Of a stretch of DNA of 64,000 nt, positions 9,301 through 17,946 are shown piece by piece. Where the stretch lies: assembly GCF_001293645.1 (NCBI RefSeq), contig NZ_LBMD01000016.1, forward strand, positions 1 to 64,000, given 5' to 3'. A program made the translations under genes and the position numbers. Position 1 is the first letter of the stretch, and every line of letters begins with the position of its first letter. Origin of the DNA: Bacillus sp. CHD6a. GTDB taxonomy: Bacteria; Bacillota; Bacilli; Bacillales; Bacillaceae_I. Under the pieces are notes generated by a model. That model saw only the letters and a list, made by a program, of their open reading frames with translations, was not told the origin of the DNA and searched no databases.

Positions 9301-10767
9301 GGGATATTCGGTTCATCCGGGTATGGGAAGTCCCATACGATTCTAACGCTATTGTTAAGTATGGCAGAAAAGTATACGCCAGAAGAGTTGCACTATTATA
9401 TCTTTGATTTCGGTAATGGAACCTTACTGCCAATGCGTCAGCTTCCACATACGGCAGATTTTTTCTTGATGGATGAGGAACGGAAGATTGAGAAGTTCAT
9501 GCGAATCTTGAAGGATGAAATGGCTAGACGTAAAAACCTGTTCCAACAGCAAGAAGTGAGTTCCATAAAAATGTTCAATTCTCTGAGTGAAGAAAAACTA
9601 CCTATCATTTTTATGACGATTGATAATTTTGATCTGATCAAAGAGGAAATGCAAGATCTTGAAATGCAAATCAACCAGTTTGTCCGTGATGGTCAGTCAC
9701 TGGGAATCTACATGATATTTACGGCCACAAGGGTCAACTCTATCAGACAATCGTTAATGAACAATCTGAAAACAAAAATTGTTCACTATCTGATGGATAA
9801 TAGTGAAGCCTTCACTATTTTAGGAAGGGTCCCCTATAATCCTGAACCAATTCCAGGTAGAGCGATTATAAAAAAAGATGAAGCGTACTTCTCACAAGTC
9901 TTTTTACCAGGAGAAGGGAAAGACGATTTTGAAATACTAGATGCCATTCGAAGAGATGTCGAATCGATGAAAGAAAAGTATCGAGATTACAAGGAACCAC
10001 AAGCCGTTCCAATGCTTCCTTCTGATCTTAATGTCATTAATTTTGCAAAATATACAGAAGGCAAGCTAAGAAAAGGCCTAGTTCCTATCGGACTGGATGA
10101 TGAGCATGTCCAACCTGTATTTATTAATTTTGAAAAATATAAGCATTGCATCGTGGTAGCACAAGCTCAAAAAGGCAAAACAAATGTGATGAAAGTAATA
10201 TTGAATACGACACTAGATCAGGGTGCTGAATCTATTGGACTTTTTGATTCCTTTGACAGAAGCCTTTCCAATTATACGGAAGAAGACAATGTCACCTACT
10301 TAGAAACAAAAGAACAGATAACCAATTGGGTGGAACAAGTGGAACAGAAGTTGTTTGCTAGAGAAAGTGATTACCTAGAAAAGGTTCAATTTGGCGACAC
10401 ATCGATGGATTATCCGCCAATTTTCCTTGTAATTGACGGGTATGCAAGGTTTATTCAAACACTTGACCCGATGCTGCAAGACAAATTTGCAAGGCTGATT
10501 AAAAACTACAGCCACTTAGGATTTAACATTGTTGCCTCAGGCAGTAACAATGATCTGTCAAAAGGCTACGATACACTAACAATGGAAGTAAAACAGATTC
10601 GTCAAGCACTGGTACTGATGAAAAAGTCAGAGCAGAATATTTTCACTCTTCCCTATGAGCGAAACGAAGAAGAAATACATCCAGGATATGGTTATTATGT
10701 AATCAACGGAAAAGAAATGAAAATTCAGATTCCGCTTTGTACAACGGAAAGGAAGGTATTTACATGA
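6346..10767 (+). CDS. essC: T7SS ATPase YukBA/EssC (FHA domains, tandem FtsK/SpoIIIE ATPases)
   Basis: A 1473-residue motor of the T7SS. The N-terminal ~200 residues are the FHA-like region, and two membrane segments lie at about residues 224-270. Three ATPase modules follow: GTTGSGKS (661-668) with the acidic LFLISDE strand, GSSGYGKS (989-996), and a divergent third P-loop AQAQKGKT (1272-1279). This is the normal EssC pattern, in which the last domain is degenerate. The length matches B. subtilis YukBA. The ribosome site is GAGGTGAG. The stop overlaps the next ATG (ATGA at 10764-10767). Confidence 0.96.
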   Translation: MSNFWLFYQDNYQKLSIETGIISVGSEVEDQLTVRNFPFSEGPLLVDIQHDKFTVKQKGGMIGSGTYAQPFEWKDKENELKMVLSPSPFYSKTYYLGSREQVDFSFREGEMISFTRNFSRKWVVHITDENCFLNGHKLYQDIILEVGDLLLFSYMEIRIREEDILEVSSFKEYDTDLSEIMSPQSEMQKKYPSYRRTPRMVYELPDDKVSLQFPTQESDDNNKGLWLIIMPPLIMLIVMGVVALVAPRGIFIIISMVMFMTTLITSTVQFFKEKANRKRSEERRKRVYTLYLENKRRELQALADKQTNVLTFHFPSFERMKYLTRQISDRIWERSLESHDFLQFRLGRGKVPSSYEISINSGDMANREIDDLLEQSQHLEKVYREIDHVPVVADLSKGAIGLIGKESVMKNEIHQIIGQLSFFHSYHDLRFVFIFNEKEYEQWEWVKWLPHFQIPQSFAKGLIYNEQTRDQLLSSIYEMLRERDLLEDKEKVAFSPHIVFIITEQQLIADHVILEYLEGDHKDLGISVIFAADSKESLSDNIETLVRYINTQEGDILIQDKKAVSIPFRLDSHKREGNEVFSRMLRTLDHQVGMTNSIPNSISFLEMMKVKEVGMLPIQENWLTRKSSKSLAVPIGLKGKEDISVLNLHEKAHGPHGLLAGTTGSGKSEFLQTYILSLAIHYHPHEVAFLLIDYKGGGMAQPFEKMPHLLGVITNIEGSKNFSARALASIKSELKRRQRLFDQYKVNHINAYTDLYKQNKAEEPLPHLFLISDEFAELKAEEPEFIRELVSAARIGRSLGVHLILATQKPGGVIDEQIWSNARFKVALKVQDADDSREILKNGDAASITVTGRGYLQVGNNEVYELFQSAWSGAPYQEDTSESEDEVAFVTDLGLVPLSDVSTSKKKKKSAQTEIGAVVEEIHSVQQHMGIRQLNSPWLPPLEGRLSRKNYMAEEQGFIPLALMDEPEKQSQTVYEYELVEDGNIGIFGSSGYGKSHTILTLLLSMAEKYTPEELHYYIFDFGNGTLLPMRQLPHTADFFLMDEERKIEKFMRILKDEMARRKNLFQQQEVSSIKMFNSLSEEKLPIIFMTIDNFDLIKEEMQDLEMQINQFVRDGQSLGIYMIFTATRVNSIRQSLMNNLKTKIVHYLMDNSEAFTILGRVPYNPEPIPGRAIIKKDEAYFSQVFLPGEGKDDFEILDAIRRDVESMKEKYRDYKEPQAVPMLPSDLNVINFAKYTEGKLRKGLVPIGLDDEHVQPVFINFEKYKHCIVVAQAQKGKTNVMKVILNTTLDQGAESIGLFDSFDRSLSNYTEEDNVTYLETKEQITNWVEQVEQKLFARESDYLEKVQFGDTSMDYPPIFLVIDGYARFIQTLDPMLQDKFARLIKNYSHLGFNIVASGSNNDLSKGYDTLTMEVKQIRQALVLMKKSEQNIFTLPYERNEEEIHPGYGYYVINGKEMKIQIPLCTTERKVFT

Positions 10768-13625
10768 CGGGAAAAACCACCTATATCATAAAAATGGTGT
10801 TGGTTATTCTCCTAATCCTTGTGACACCTGCAGTTTTCTTTGGATCTGTCGGGGAAAACCCGATGGAAGTGAAAAGAACCGCTTCAAGAGTAATTGCAGT
10901 AGTAAATGAAGACACAGGAATGGAAAAGGATGAAAAAGCCCTAGAGTTTGGAAAGGAGATTTCCTCCATTTTTGAGGAAGATTCCAAATATGAATGGACA
11001 GTAATGGGCAGGAGTGCAGCAGCAAATGGCCTGAAGGATTCCAAATATGATGCAGTTGTTTATATTCCTTCCAATTTCTCTACCAACATCATGACTTTTG
11101 AAAGTAATCAGCCAGTTAAAGCAGATTTTGAATACACGGTTCAAGATCAATTGAATGTCATTGATCGTGAAAAGGTACTTCGTGAAATAGAAAAAGCGAC
11201 TGGTAAAGTCAATAGCAGGATTTCAACGCTTTATTGGACATATGTTTCACAGGACTTAGAAAACGTCCGAACTCATTTTGATACGATTTTACAAAAGGAA
11301 ATAGATTTTCAGAATGCCATGCTAGCATTCTATAAACCTACTTCCTTAAATCTAGCATCTGAAATTGAAAGACAACGTTCAATGCTCGAAAGCCTCCAAT
11401 CAACTGTTGCAACTGTCAGCCAAGACGCACCAGGAAGAGAAAACACCGTCCAACAGTTCGAAGACAACCTAACATCTTTTGTGCAATTTGTTGAAGAGTT
11501 TAGAGAATATCAAGCTAACCAACAATTGGTTTTACAAGAACTGCAGGATGAGAGCATGGGAAGTATTCAGCTCTTAGCGACGGCTCAACCTTCCAGATAT
11601 GCACAGGTGCAGGATTATTTGTCTCAAGAAGGTACAGAGATCAATAACGGGTTAGAGTCTATTAATAGTAGTATGGAGAATAACAATACTGCGTTTTCCG
11701 AGCTGTCTGAATTAAGAAAGTCAGAAGTTGACAGGCAAACTGGGGATATGCAAGTATTCTTTGAACAACAAGAACAGATTGCTTTTTCACAAAAGAATGC
11801 GGACTTAAGTGAATTGGAAGTCACGATAGAAAATCTTAAAGGTGAACTGGAAAAGGAAGGAGATAAAGAACCTGGAAAGCCTGAAAATCCTAACCCAGCT
11901 GTAACCATTTCCTCTAAGAACAAAGTGAAGAATAATGAAGCAGAAGTAGTGGTCCCAGAAAACAGAAGTTTTGAGAATGAGATAAAAGAATTAAATGCGA
12001 TTGCAGCCGATATGAACACCATCAAAACAAATATTGATAATCTCGGAGAAAGAGTTCCAGAAGAAGTAATGACAGTCTTAACTCCCTTAGAAAGTTTATC
12101 TTCAAGAATATCAGCTGTTGAAGAAAGCCTTAAAGGTGTAGAAGGTGAAAATCCTTTATTAAAAATAATTGAGGAGCTGGAGGCAGAAAAACAAGCATTA
12201 GAAGAAGAAGTTGTAGGATATCTGGAACAAATCTCTGAACTGGAAGAGGCTATTGAGGCTTTAAAAGGGGACAAAGAATCCTTATCCAATAACCTACAAA
12301 CCGTCATTAATGAGATCGAGAAACAAGAAGAAGAAATCTTGGATCAGATTCAGAGTGGAGAAAGAAAAGCAAGGTTGGAAACTATTTTTCAACAGGAAAT
12401 CAATAATAATAACACAAAAGACTTATTGGATTATCATGCTTCCCTTGTTCAATATGACCAAACGTTGAATAGAAATATTGATGAAGATGTTGAGGCGCTG
12501 ATAAAGGACATTCAAACTATATTAAATGTGTCTGACCCCGAACAAGAAGGATGGAACAGTATTACAGCTGCCCTGCCATCTACCATGGAACAGATGCAGG
12601 CCCTTCAGGACAATTTCACCGTCTTTATGGAAGGATACAGAGCAAATATTGAAGAGCAGCAGACAGCTATCATGAATGATATCTCTACCCTTGAAAAGAG
12701 TGCAAACAATGTAATGGAGCAGGTTCAATTATTTGCTACTAATGAACCAACTCCAACGAATGGCAATGATGGGAATACGGTAGTAACCAGACAGCAGACC
12801 ATTAGCCAGGAATTATTGACATTGAATGAGCTGGTCACTTCCGTAGGGGAAAGTCAGTCCAACATAGTCTCTTATACGACAGAGCTTCAAACAAATGTGG
12901 AAAATGTACAAAATGATGCAGACACACTAAATGCCAAGTGGGCAGAGAATGTTGATGCAACTAGAATGTATAGAGATGATATCTTTAATGTCCTAGGAAA
13001 TGCTTATGTGGACGGACAGAAGAATGGACCTGTTTATGAGCACCTTTCTAATCCATTGCAAATAAGCGGAGATGCGGCTAGTGGCACAGAAGATAATAGA
13101 ATTCCTCCAGTTGTAGTACTTGCGATTATCTTGATTAGCAGTCTATTAATCGGGTATTTCAGCCATTATTTCAACAGTGCACCAATGCTCGTGCAAGGAT
13201 CCATGTTTATTCTATTAAATATCATTGTTGGCTTGATCATTAGTCTCTATGGATTAAACATCTACCCATTAGCAGAAGATCGTGCAATACAATGGTCCAT
13301 TTTCACCATCCTTTTGCTTACCACTGCTTCTGCAGTTGTGCTTGCAGGGTTCAGCATGGGTAAATTAGTTGGATGGATTGCAAGTGTTGGACTGGTTATT
13401 TTCTTTATCAGCCCATTCCTTACACTGACAGCTCCAAATATTAATTATGAAGATCCAATGTCACGAGTGTACATGTCCATTCAATACGGTGCTAGCTCAC
13501 TCTTTATGACAGCGGTAATCACCTTAATTGTCATTCTCTTGTTGCTGCTTGTTTTACCGCAAATAGTGAAATATTTTAAGAGTAGTAACGATAAAAAGAA
13601 TGAAGATGAAGTGTATGAAGGCTAA
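10764..13625 (+). CDS. yueB: T7SS membrane protein YueB/EsaA (phage-receptor family)
   Basis: ATG 10764 overlaps the essC stop and follows GGAAAGGAAGG, giving 953 residues. There is an N-terminal membrane segment, then a long extracellular region (about residues 35-770) rich in coiled coil, and a C-terminal block of membrane helices at about 780-935. This is the EsaA/YueB topology with YhgE/Pip-like ends. In B. subtilis YueB is the receptor of phage SPP1. A low-complexity Glu/Pro/Asn patch lies near residue 370 (KEPGKPENPNP). It is about 120 residues shorter than B. subtilis YueB, in the extracellular part. Confidence 0.93.
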   Translation: MTGKTTYIIKMVLVILLILVTPAVFFGSVGENPMEVKRTASRVIAVVNEDTGMEKDEKALEFGKEISSIFEEDSKYEWTVMGRSAAANGLKDSKYDAVVYIPSNFSTNIMTFESNQPVKADFEYTVQDQLNVIDREKVLREIEKATGKVNSRISTLYWTYVSQDLENVRTHFDTILQKEIDFQNAMLAFYKPTSLNLASEIERQRSMLESLQSTVATVSQDAPGRENTVQQFEDNLTSFVQFVEEFREYQANQQLVLQELQDESMGSIQLLATAQPSRYAQVQDYLSQEGTEINNGLESINSSMENNNTAFSELSELRKSEVDRQTGDMQVFFEQQEQIAFSQKNADLSELEVTIENLKGELEKEGDKEPGKPENPNPAVTISSKNKVKNNEAEVVVPENRSFENEIKELNAIAADMNTIKTNIDNLGERVPEEVMTVLTPLESLSSRISAVEESLKGVEGENPLLKIIEELEAEKQALEEEVVGYLEQISELEEAIEALKGDKESLSNNLQTVINEIEKQEEEILDQIQSGERKARLETIFQQEINNNNTKDLLDYHASLVQYDQTLNRNIDEDVEALIKDIQTILNVSDPEQEGWNSITAALPSTMEQMQALQDNFTVFMEGYRANIEEQQTAIMNDISTLEKSANNVMEQVQLFATNEPTPTNGNDGNTVVTRQQTISQELLTLNELVTSVGESQSNIVSYTTELQTNVENVQNDADTLNAKWAENVDATRMYRDDIFNVLGNAYVDGQKNGPVYEHLSNPLQISGDAASGTEDNRIPPVVVLAIILISSLLIGYFSHYFNSAPMLVQGSMFILLNIIVGLIISLYGLNIYPLAEDRAIQWSIFTILLLTTASAVVLAGFSMGKLVGWIASVGLVIFFISPFLTLTAPNINYEDPMSRVYMSIQYGASSLFMTAVITLIVILLLLLVLPQIVKYFKSSNDKKNEDEVYEG

Positions 13626-14097
13626 GGTTGCATTACATTTCATATCCGTATCTGTACTGATTGCTATAATGCCCTTTACTGGGACAGTTACTTTGGCTGA
13701 ATCAGATATTGAATCTCTCAAGCCGAACAGTTATGAGAAAAAGGATTTTAAAGAAAATACAGATTTCCTGCGTGAAAATAATCTCAATGAACGCAGGGAA
13801 TCTGTACCAGAAGAACAGAAACTACTAACGTTCCAAAAACGTGAAAAAAAAGCGGAAGATGACTTTGCAGGAACATTGTTTATGACTGGTGAAAAAAAAT
13901 CTACCACCATACAAGCTACCTCTCAAGAGTTGAAACTTTTCACAGAAGATGACAACTCCAGGTACCAAACGGCGGTTGCCTCCGAAAGCTCGTCCAAAAC
14001 CAACAGTATCACCATTCTCTTATTTGGATTCTTAGTCATAGCCTTGATCCTAATGCTAGCAATCATCTTACCAAGAATGGCAAAAGAAAAAGCATAG
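13600..14097 (+). CDS. essA: T7SS protein YueC/EssA
   Basis: Up to 165 residues: an N-terminal signal-anchor-like segment, a polar region of about 105 residues and one C-terminal membrane helix (about 138-160, ITILLFGFLVIALILMLAII). Size, topology and position after yueB match EssA/YueC. The start overlaps the end of yueB. ATG 13600 or ATG 13615 are both possible and neither has a strong ribosome site. The gene ends the T7SS cluster at a terminator. Confidence 0.8.
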   Translation: MKMKCMKAKVALHFISVSVLIAIMPFTGTVTLAESDIESLKPNSYEKKDFKENTDFLRENNLNERRESVPEEQKLLTFQKREKKAEDDFAGTLFMTGEKKSTTIQATSQELKLFTEDDNSRYQTAVASESSSKTNSITILLFGFLVIALILMLAIILPRMAKEKA

Positions 14098-14100
14098 CAC

Positions 14101-14131
14101 GAACCCCCTTCTCCATAGGAGAGGGGGGTTC
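14101..14131 (+). terminator. Terminator after the T7SS cluster
   Basis: GAACCCCCTTCTCC pairs with GGAGAGGGGGGTTC around a three-base loop. The hairpin is very stable, but the T-tract is poor. Confidence 0.65.
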
Positions 14132-14278
14132 ATTGTGTTAGTTGACCATTAAGAATAATAGCCTGGAACAGAATTCAGCAGATAGAGGAAGTTTAATCTG
14201 TTAAAAAGATAAAATATTCTAAAAAATATAAAAATAAGCTACAATAGAGTTACACTGTGACAAGAAGGTGGAAATTCT

Positions 14279-16027
14279 GTGATCTCCTTAAAAGAAATGT
14301 TAACGCCAATTCCTTATCAAATAAAAGAAAGCACTACACTCGTGGAAGCATTAAATATAATGAATGAAGAAAAATATGGTATCTTGCCTGTTGTGGATAC
14401 ACACGAAAAATTAATCGGTGTCTTTACAAGAAGCAGACTTTTTCAAATGGTGAAACAAGAGAGGCCGCTAACCACTCCTATCAAGAATTACATCAAAAGA
14501 GATGTCTATTCACTAAAGGAAGATACTCCATTTAAAGAATTGGAGGAAATAGTACGAAATAGTTCAGTAGGAACTGGTGTCGTTGTTGATGCTGAAAACA
14601 GAGTCCTTGGTCTATTTACCAAAGCGGATATGGTGATGGGGCTTCTGAATGTTACCAGAACATTAAATTTGAAACAATCACTACAGACGGCAATGGACCA
14701 TGCCTATGACGGAATACTATTGGCAGATGATACACAAACAATCCAAATGGTGAGCCCTTCACTTTTGGAATTGTTCAACATGGAGTATCAGGATGTTTTA
14801 CATAAACAAACAGATAAAGTATTTCCGCATTTCCAACTATCAAAAATTTTTGAATCAGAAGAAGCCGAAGTTAGTGATTTCCAAGAAATCAATGGAATTA
14901 AGTATATTATTCATCGCATCCCGGTTTTACAAGAGGGACGTATGGTCGGTGCAATCGTTAAGATTATGTACAGGCAACTTAATGAAGTCAATGAACTTTT
15001 CAAAAGACTTCAAAAAGCCGAAAACAAAGCAAGCTTCTATCATACAGAACTGAAAAAATCTGAGAGTGCAAGATTTACTTGGGATCATATCACAACCGTA
15101 AACCCAGTGATGGAAAAAATAAAAAAGAGTGCGGCAAAAGCAGCTAAAGGTCGCTCTACCATATTAATAAGAGGAGAGAGCGGGACAGGTAAGGAGCTAT
15201 TTGCACATGCAGCTCATAACAGTTCGGCAAGGAAAGATGGAAAGTTTATTGTGGTGAACTGTGCAGCGATACCAGAAGATCTGTTAGAATCCGAGTTTTT
15301 TGGATACGAAGATGGTGCTTTTACAGGGGCAAGATCTAAAGGGAAAATTGGTAAGTTCGACTTAGCAAATGGAGGCACCCTATTTTTAGATGAAATAGGG
15401 GACATGTCCTTGAATCTACAGGCCAAGCTATTAAGGGTGCTCCAAGAGAGAGAATTCTATCGTGTAGGTGGTACCAAAAGGATTCATGTAGATGTGAGAA
15501 TAATAGCAGCTACCAATCGTAACTTAGAAGAGATGGTGAAGGAAGGAACATTCCGTGAAGATCTTTACTACCGTTTGAACGTCATTTCTTTATTCATTCC
15601 ACCTCTACGGGAAAGGATGAGGGATATACACATTCTTTCCGAAAAAATGATGTGCGACCTAAACCGCATTATTGGTACGAGTATTACCGGTATTGAGGCA
15701 CGTGCAAAGGATATTTTGTTGTCCTATCATTGGCCAGGAAACGTTCGTGAACTTAGAAATGTGATGGAGAGAGCGATGACTTTTGCAGAGCATGGGAAGA
15801 TTAAAGTAGAAGATCTGCCGGACTATATGCTCGGAGGTGCTCAGGTATTAGTGGAAGAAGTTGCAGCTACGCATGAGGAATCGATGGTTGAGAGTGCACA
15901 GAGGCTTGCAATTGAAACAGCTTTGACAAAAACAAAAGGAAATAAAGCGAAAGCTGCGAAGATGCTGGGAATCAGCAGGTCAAGTCTTTATGATAAATTG
16001 AAGAAGTACCAACTGAATGAGAAGTGA
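14279..16027 (+). CDS. Sigma-54-dependent activator with CBS pair, PAS and AAA+ domains
   Basis: GTG start with AGAAGGTGG eight bases upstream; 582 residues. Two CBS repeats occupy about 1-120, a PAS-like domain about 135-230, and the AAA+ domain carries Walker A GESGTGKE (299-306) and the sigma-54 contact motif GAFTGA (346-351). A Fis-type helix-turn-helix (KAAKMLGISRSSLYDKL) is at the C terminus. CBS domains commonly sense adenosyl nucleotides, and PAS a small ligand. It lies directly before an operon with a -24/-12 promoter and is its likely regulator. No receiver domain is present, so it is not part of a two-component system. Confidence 0.93.
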   Translation: MISLKEMLTPIPYQIKESTTLVEALNIMNEEKYGILPVVDTHEKLIGVFTRSRLFQMVKQERPLTTPIKNYIKRDVYSLKEDTPFKELEEIVRNSSVGTGVVVDAENRVLGLFTKADMVMGLLNVTRTLNLKQSLQTAMDHAYDGILLADDTQTIQMVSPSLLELFNMEYQDVLHKQTDKVFPHFQLSKIFESEEAEVSDFQEINGIKYIIHRIPVLQEGRMVGAIVKIMYRQLNEVNELFKRLQKAENKASFYHTELKKSESARFTWDHITTVNPVMEKIKKSAAKAAKGRSTILIRGESGTGKELFAHAAHNSSARKDGKFIVVNCAAIPEDLLESEFFGYEDGAFTGARSKGKIGKFDLANGGTLFLDEIGDMSLNLQAKLLRVLQEREFYRVGGTKRIHVDVRIIAATNRNLEEMVKEGTFREDLYYRLNVISLFIPPLRERMRDIHILSEKMMCDLNRIIGTSITGIEARAKDILLSYHWPGNVRELRNVMERAMTFAEHGKIKVEDLPDYMLGGAQVLVEEVAATHEESMVESAQRLAIETALTKTKGNKAKAAKMLGISRSSLYDKLKKYQLNEK

Positions 16028-16032
16028 ATGGT

Positions 16033-16064
16033 AAAAAGGCGGATTCTTTAGGAATTCGCCTTTT
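16033..16064 (+). terminator. Terminator of the sigma-54 activator gene
   Basis: AAAAGGCGGATTC pairs with GAATTCGCCTTTT around a short loop, with a T-run after the stem. Confidence 0.75.
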
Positions 16065-16130
16065 ATGGTTTGGAATTCCCCTGTCCAATAATATCGATTG
16101 GAATTATAGAAAAATTCCGCTCACAACGGT

Positions 16131-16267
16131 GTTTGGACAACTTACAAGCTACTTCGGTCAGCTTTTACTACTTGTATTTTGAGGTTCGGTCAAAAATGCA
16201 AAATCTTCGGTCAACTATCGGAAAACTTCGGCCAACTTTTGAAAAACTTCTAGGTCGAATACAGTGT
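16131..16267 (+). repeat. Helically phased ~21-bp direct repeats upstream of the sigma-54 promoter
   Basis: Units resembling CTTCGGTCAACTTTTGAAAAA start at 16131, 16152, 16184, 16205, 16226 and (degenerate) 16247. Spacings are 21, 32, 21, 21 and 21 bases. They lie about 120-255 bases before the expected transcription start, where sigma-54 activators usually bind. A different array with the same period at 55157 means a non-regulatory origin cannot be excluded. Confidence 0.6.
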
Positions 16268-16356
16268 AAACAAAGAAGTGTCCAGATATTGGACGCTTTT
16301 TTTATTTCAGAACAAATGATGGAAGGTAACATCCCCTTGCAGACAGTCTATCAGTC

Positions 16357-16373
16357 TTGGCATACTTCTTGCA
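16357..16373 (+). promoter_or_regulatory. Sigma-54 (SigL) -24/-12 promoter
   Basis: TTGGCATACTTCTTGCA fits the consensus TGGCAC-N5-TTGC, with exactly ten bases between the invariant GG (16359-16360) and GC (16371-16372). The start of transcription would be near 16385, 26 bases before the ATG of the first ligase. Confidence 0.85.
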
Positions 16374-16410
16374 TAAATACAGTTGTATTAAAAAAAGGGG
16401 AGGAAAGTGT

Positions 16411-17934
16411 ATGAACATTGGAATGTATCTATCACAAAATGCTAGAAAGGTACCAGAGAAGCTTGCCATTGATTGTGAAGGGAGGCAGTATAATTACGAC
16501 CAGTTCAACAGGGAAGTAAATAAGCTCTCTCACGGACTGTTAAAGCTGGGTATCTCTAAAGGCGAGAAAGTGGCTTTCATGATGAAAAACTCGGATACCT
16601 TTGTTTTCTCTTATTTTGCAGGTGCAAAAATCGGTGCCGTGATCGTACCGATGAACTTTCGATTAACCTCCTCTGAAATTCAATATATTTTAGAGCAGTC
16701 TGAAGCGAAAGTTGTAATCTGTGACGATGAATTTGAAGAAACTATTTCAAAGGCAATCGCAGGCAGTGCCGTGGAACACGTAATTGTGGTAGGGACGCCA
16801 AGCATTGCTGAAAACCGGTCTTATAAGGAAGTACTTTCAACCAATGAAGAGGATCCAAAAGTGGAAGTGCTTGAAACGGATGATTTAGAAATTTTGTACA
16901 CTTCTGGAACGACAGGACGCCCTAAAGGTGCTTTGTTTGACCACAGAAGAATCTTCAATGTAGGCCTTTCTATGATGATCAGTATGGGCATCAATCAGCA
17001 AGAGCGCTTTTTACATATTGCACCGTTGTTCCATTCTGCACAGCTGAATTTATTCCTTGTATCGGGAACGGTACTTGGAGCGACACACTTCATTCATCGT
17101 GATTTTCATCCAGTTCATACACTGCAAGCGATACACAAACATAAGATCACTCATTTCTTTGGAGTGCCAGCCATGTTCAATTTTCTTTTACAAGTACCAA
17201 ATGTTGATAGCTATGATCTCTCCTCCATCAAGCGTTGTGGATATGGAGCGGCACCAATGGCACCAGAACTTGTAAAAAAGAGTATGAGTTTATTTAATAA
17301 TGATCAATTCTACAATCTATGCGGCTTAACGGAGGCTGGGCCAAACGGAATCCTATTAGATCCACTCGGCCACAAAAAACATCTAGGTAAAAATGGCAAA
17401 CCTTCATTTTTAACGGAAGCAAGAGTTGTCGATGAAACTGGAACGGACATAGAAGTTGGGGCCGTGGGAGAACTGGTTCTAAAAGGTGAATCTATTATGA
17501 AAGATTACTATAAAAAACCGGAAGAAACAAAAGCTGCGTTAAAAGATGGATGGTTATATACAGGAGATTTGGCCACCGTTGACGAAGAAGGTAATATCAC
17601 CTTAGTAGATCGCAAAAAAGACATGATTATCTCGGGAGGGGAAAACGTCTATTCTATTGAAGTAGAGGAAGTGTTGTATGAACACCCTCAAGTTCTTGAG
17701 GCTGCTATTATCGGACTGCCGGATGAGGTATGGGGAGAAGCGGTATGTGCAGTTGTGGTTCCTCATAAAGATCAAGTGGTCAATAAAGAGGAACTTAAAC
17801 AGTTCTGCCGTCAAAAGCTTGCTGGTTACAAGGTCCCCCGTAAAATATTTATAGAAGAGATGCTGCCGAGAAATGCTTCTGGAAAAATACTGAAATATCA
17901 ACTGAGACAGCAATTAAATCAAGTAAAAGCATAG
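16411..17934 (+). CDS. Acyl-CoA ligase (AMP-forming), first gene of the SigL operon
   Basis: ATG 16411 follows GGGGAGGAAAG; an in-frame extension to 16357 would overlap the promoter and is rejected. The 507 residues show the ANL-superfamily P-loop YTSGTTGRPKG (163-173), the hinge region (GWLYTGDLA) and the catalytic Lys 492 in NASGKIL. It activates a carboxylic acid to its CoA thioester through an acyl-adenylate. Exact chain length or ring preference cannot be read from the sequence. Two more ligases in the same operon suggest several related substrates or pathway steps. Confidence 0.92.
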   Translation: MNIGMYLSQNARKVPEKLAIDCEGRQYNYDQFNREVNKLSHGLLKLGISKGEKVAFMMKNSDTFVFSYFAGAKIGAVIVPMNFRLTSSEIQYILEQSEAKVVICDDEFEETISKAIAGSAVEHVIVVGTPSIAENRSYKEVLSTNEEDPKVEVLETDDLEILYTSGTTGRPKGALFDHRRIFNVGLSMMISMGINQQERFLHIAPLFHSAQLNLFLVSGTVLGATHFIHRDFHPVHTLQAIHKHKITHFFGVPAMFNFLLQVPNVDSYDLSSIKRCGYGAAPMAPELVKKSMSLFNNDQFYNLCGLTEAGPNGILLDPLGHKKHLGKNGKPSFLTEARVVDETGTDIEVGAVGELVLKGESIMKDYYKKPEETKAALKDGWLYTGDLATVDEEGNITLVDRKKDMIISGGENVYSIEVEEVLYEHPQVLEAAIIGLPDEVWGEAVCAVVVPHKDQVVNKEELKQFCRQKLAGYKVPRKIFIEEMLPRNASGKILKYQLRQQLNQVKA

Positions 17935-17946
17935 GAGTGAAGTAAT

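Noticed and set aside
11624-12307. 227-codon open frame on the minus strand within yueB
   Set aside because: It is Ser-rich with no start context and is antisense to the coiled-coil coding region of YueB, so it is a composition artefact.
16131-16267. CRISPR-like repeats
   Set aside because: The period is only 21 bases with no separate spacers; the region fits a phased binding array or short satellite better.
16070-16414. 114-codon frame ahead of the first acyl-CoA ligase
   Set aside because: It covers the terminator, the 21-bp array and the sigma-54 promoter. Its repeats (LRSTIGKLRPTFEKL) only mirror the DNA repeats.
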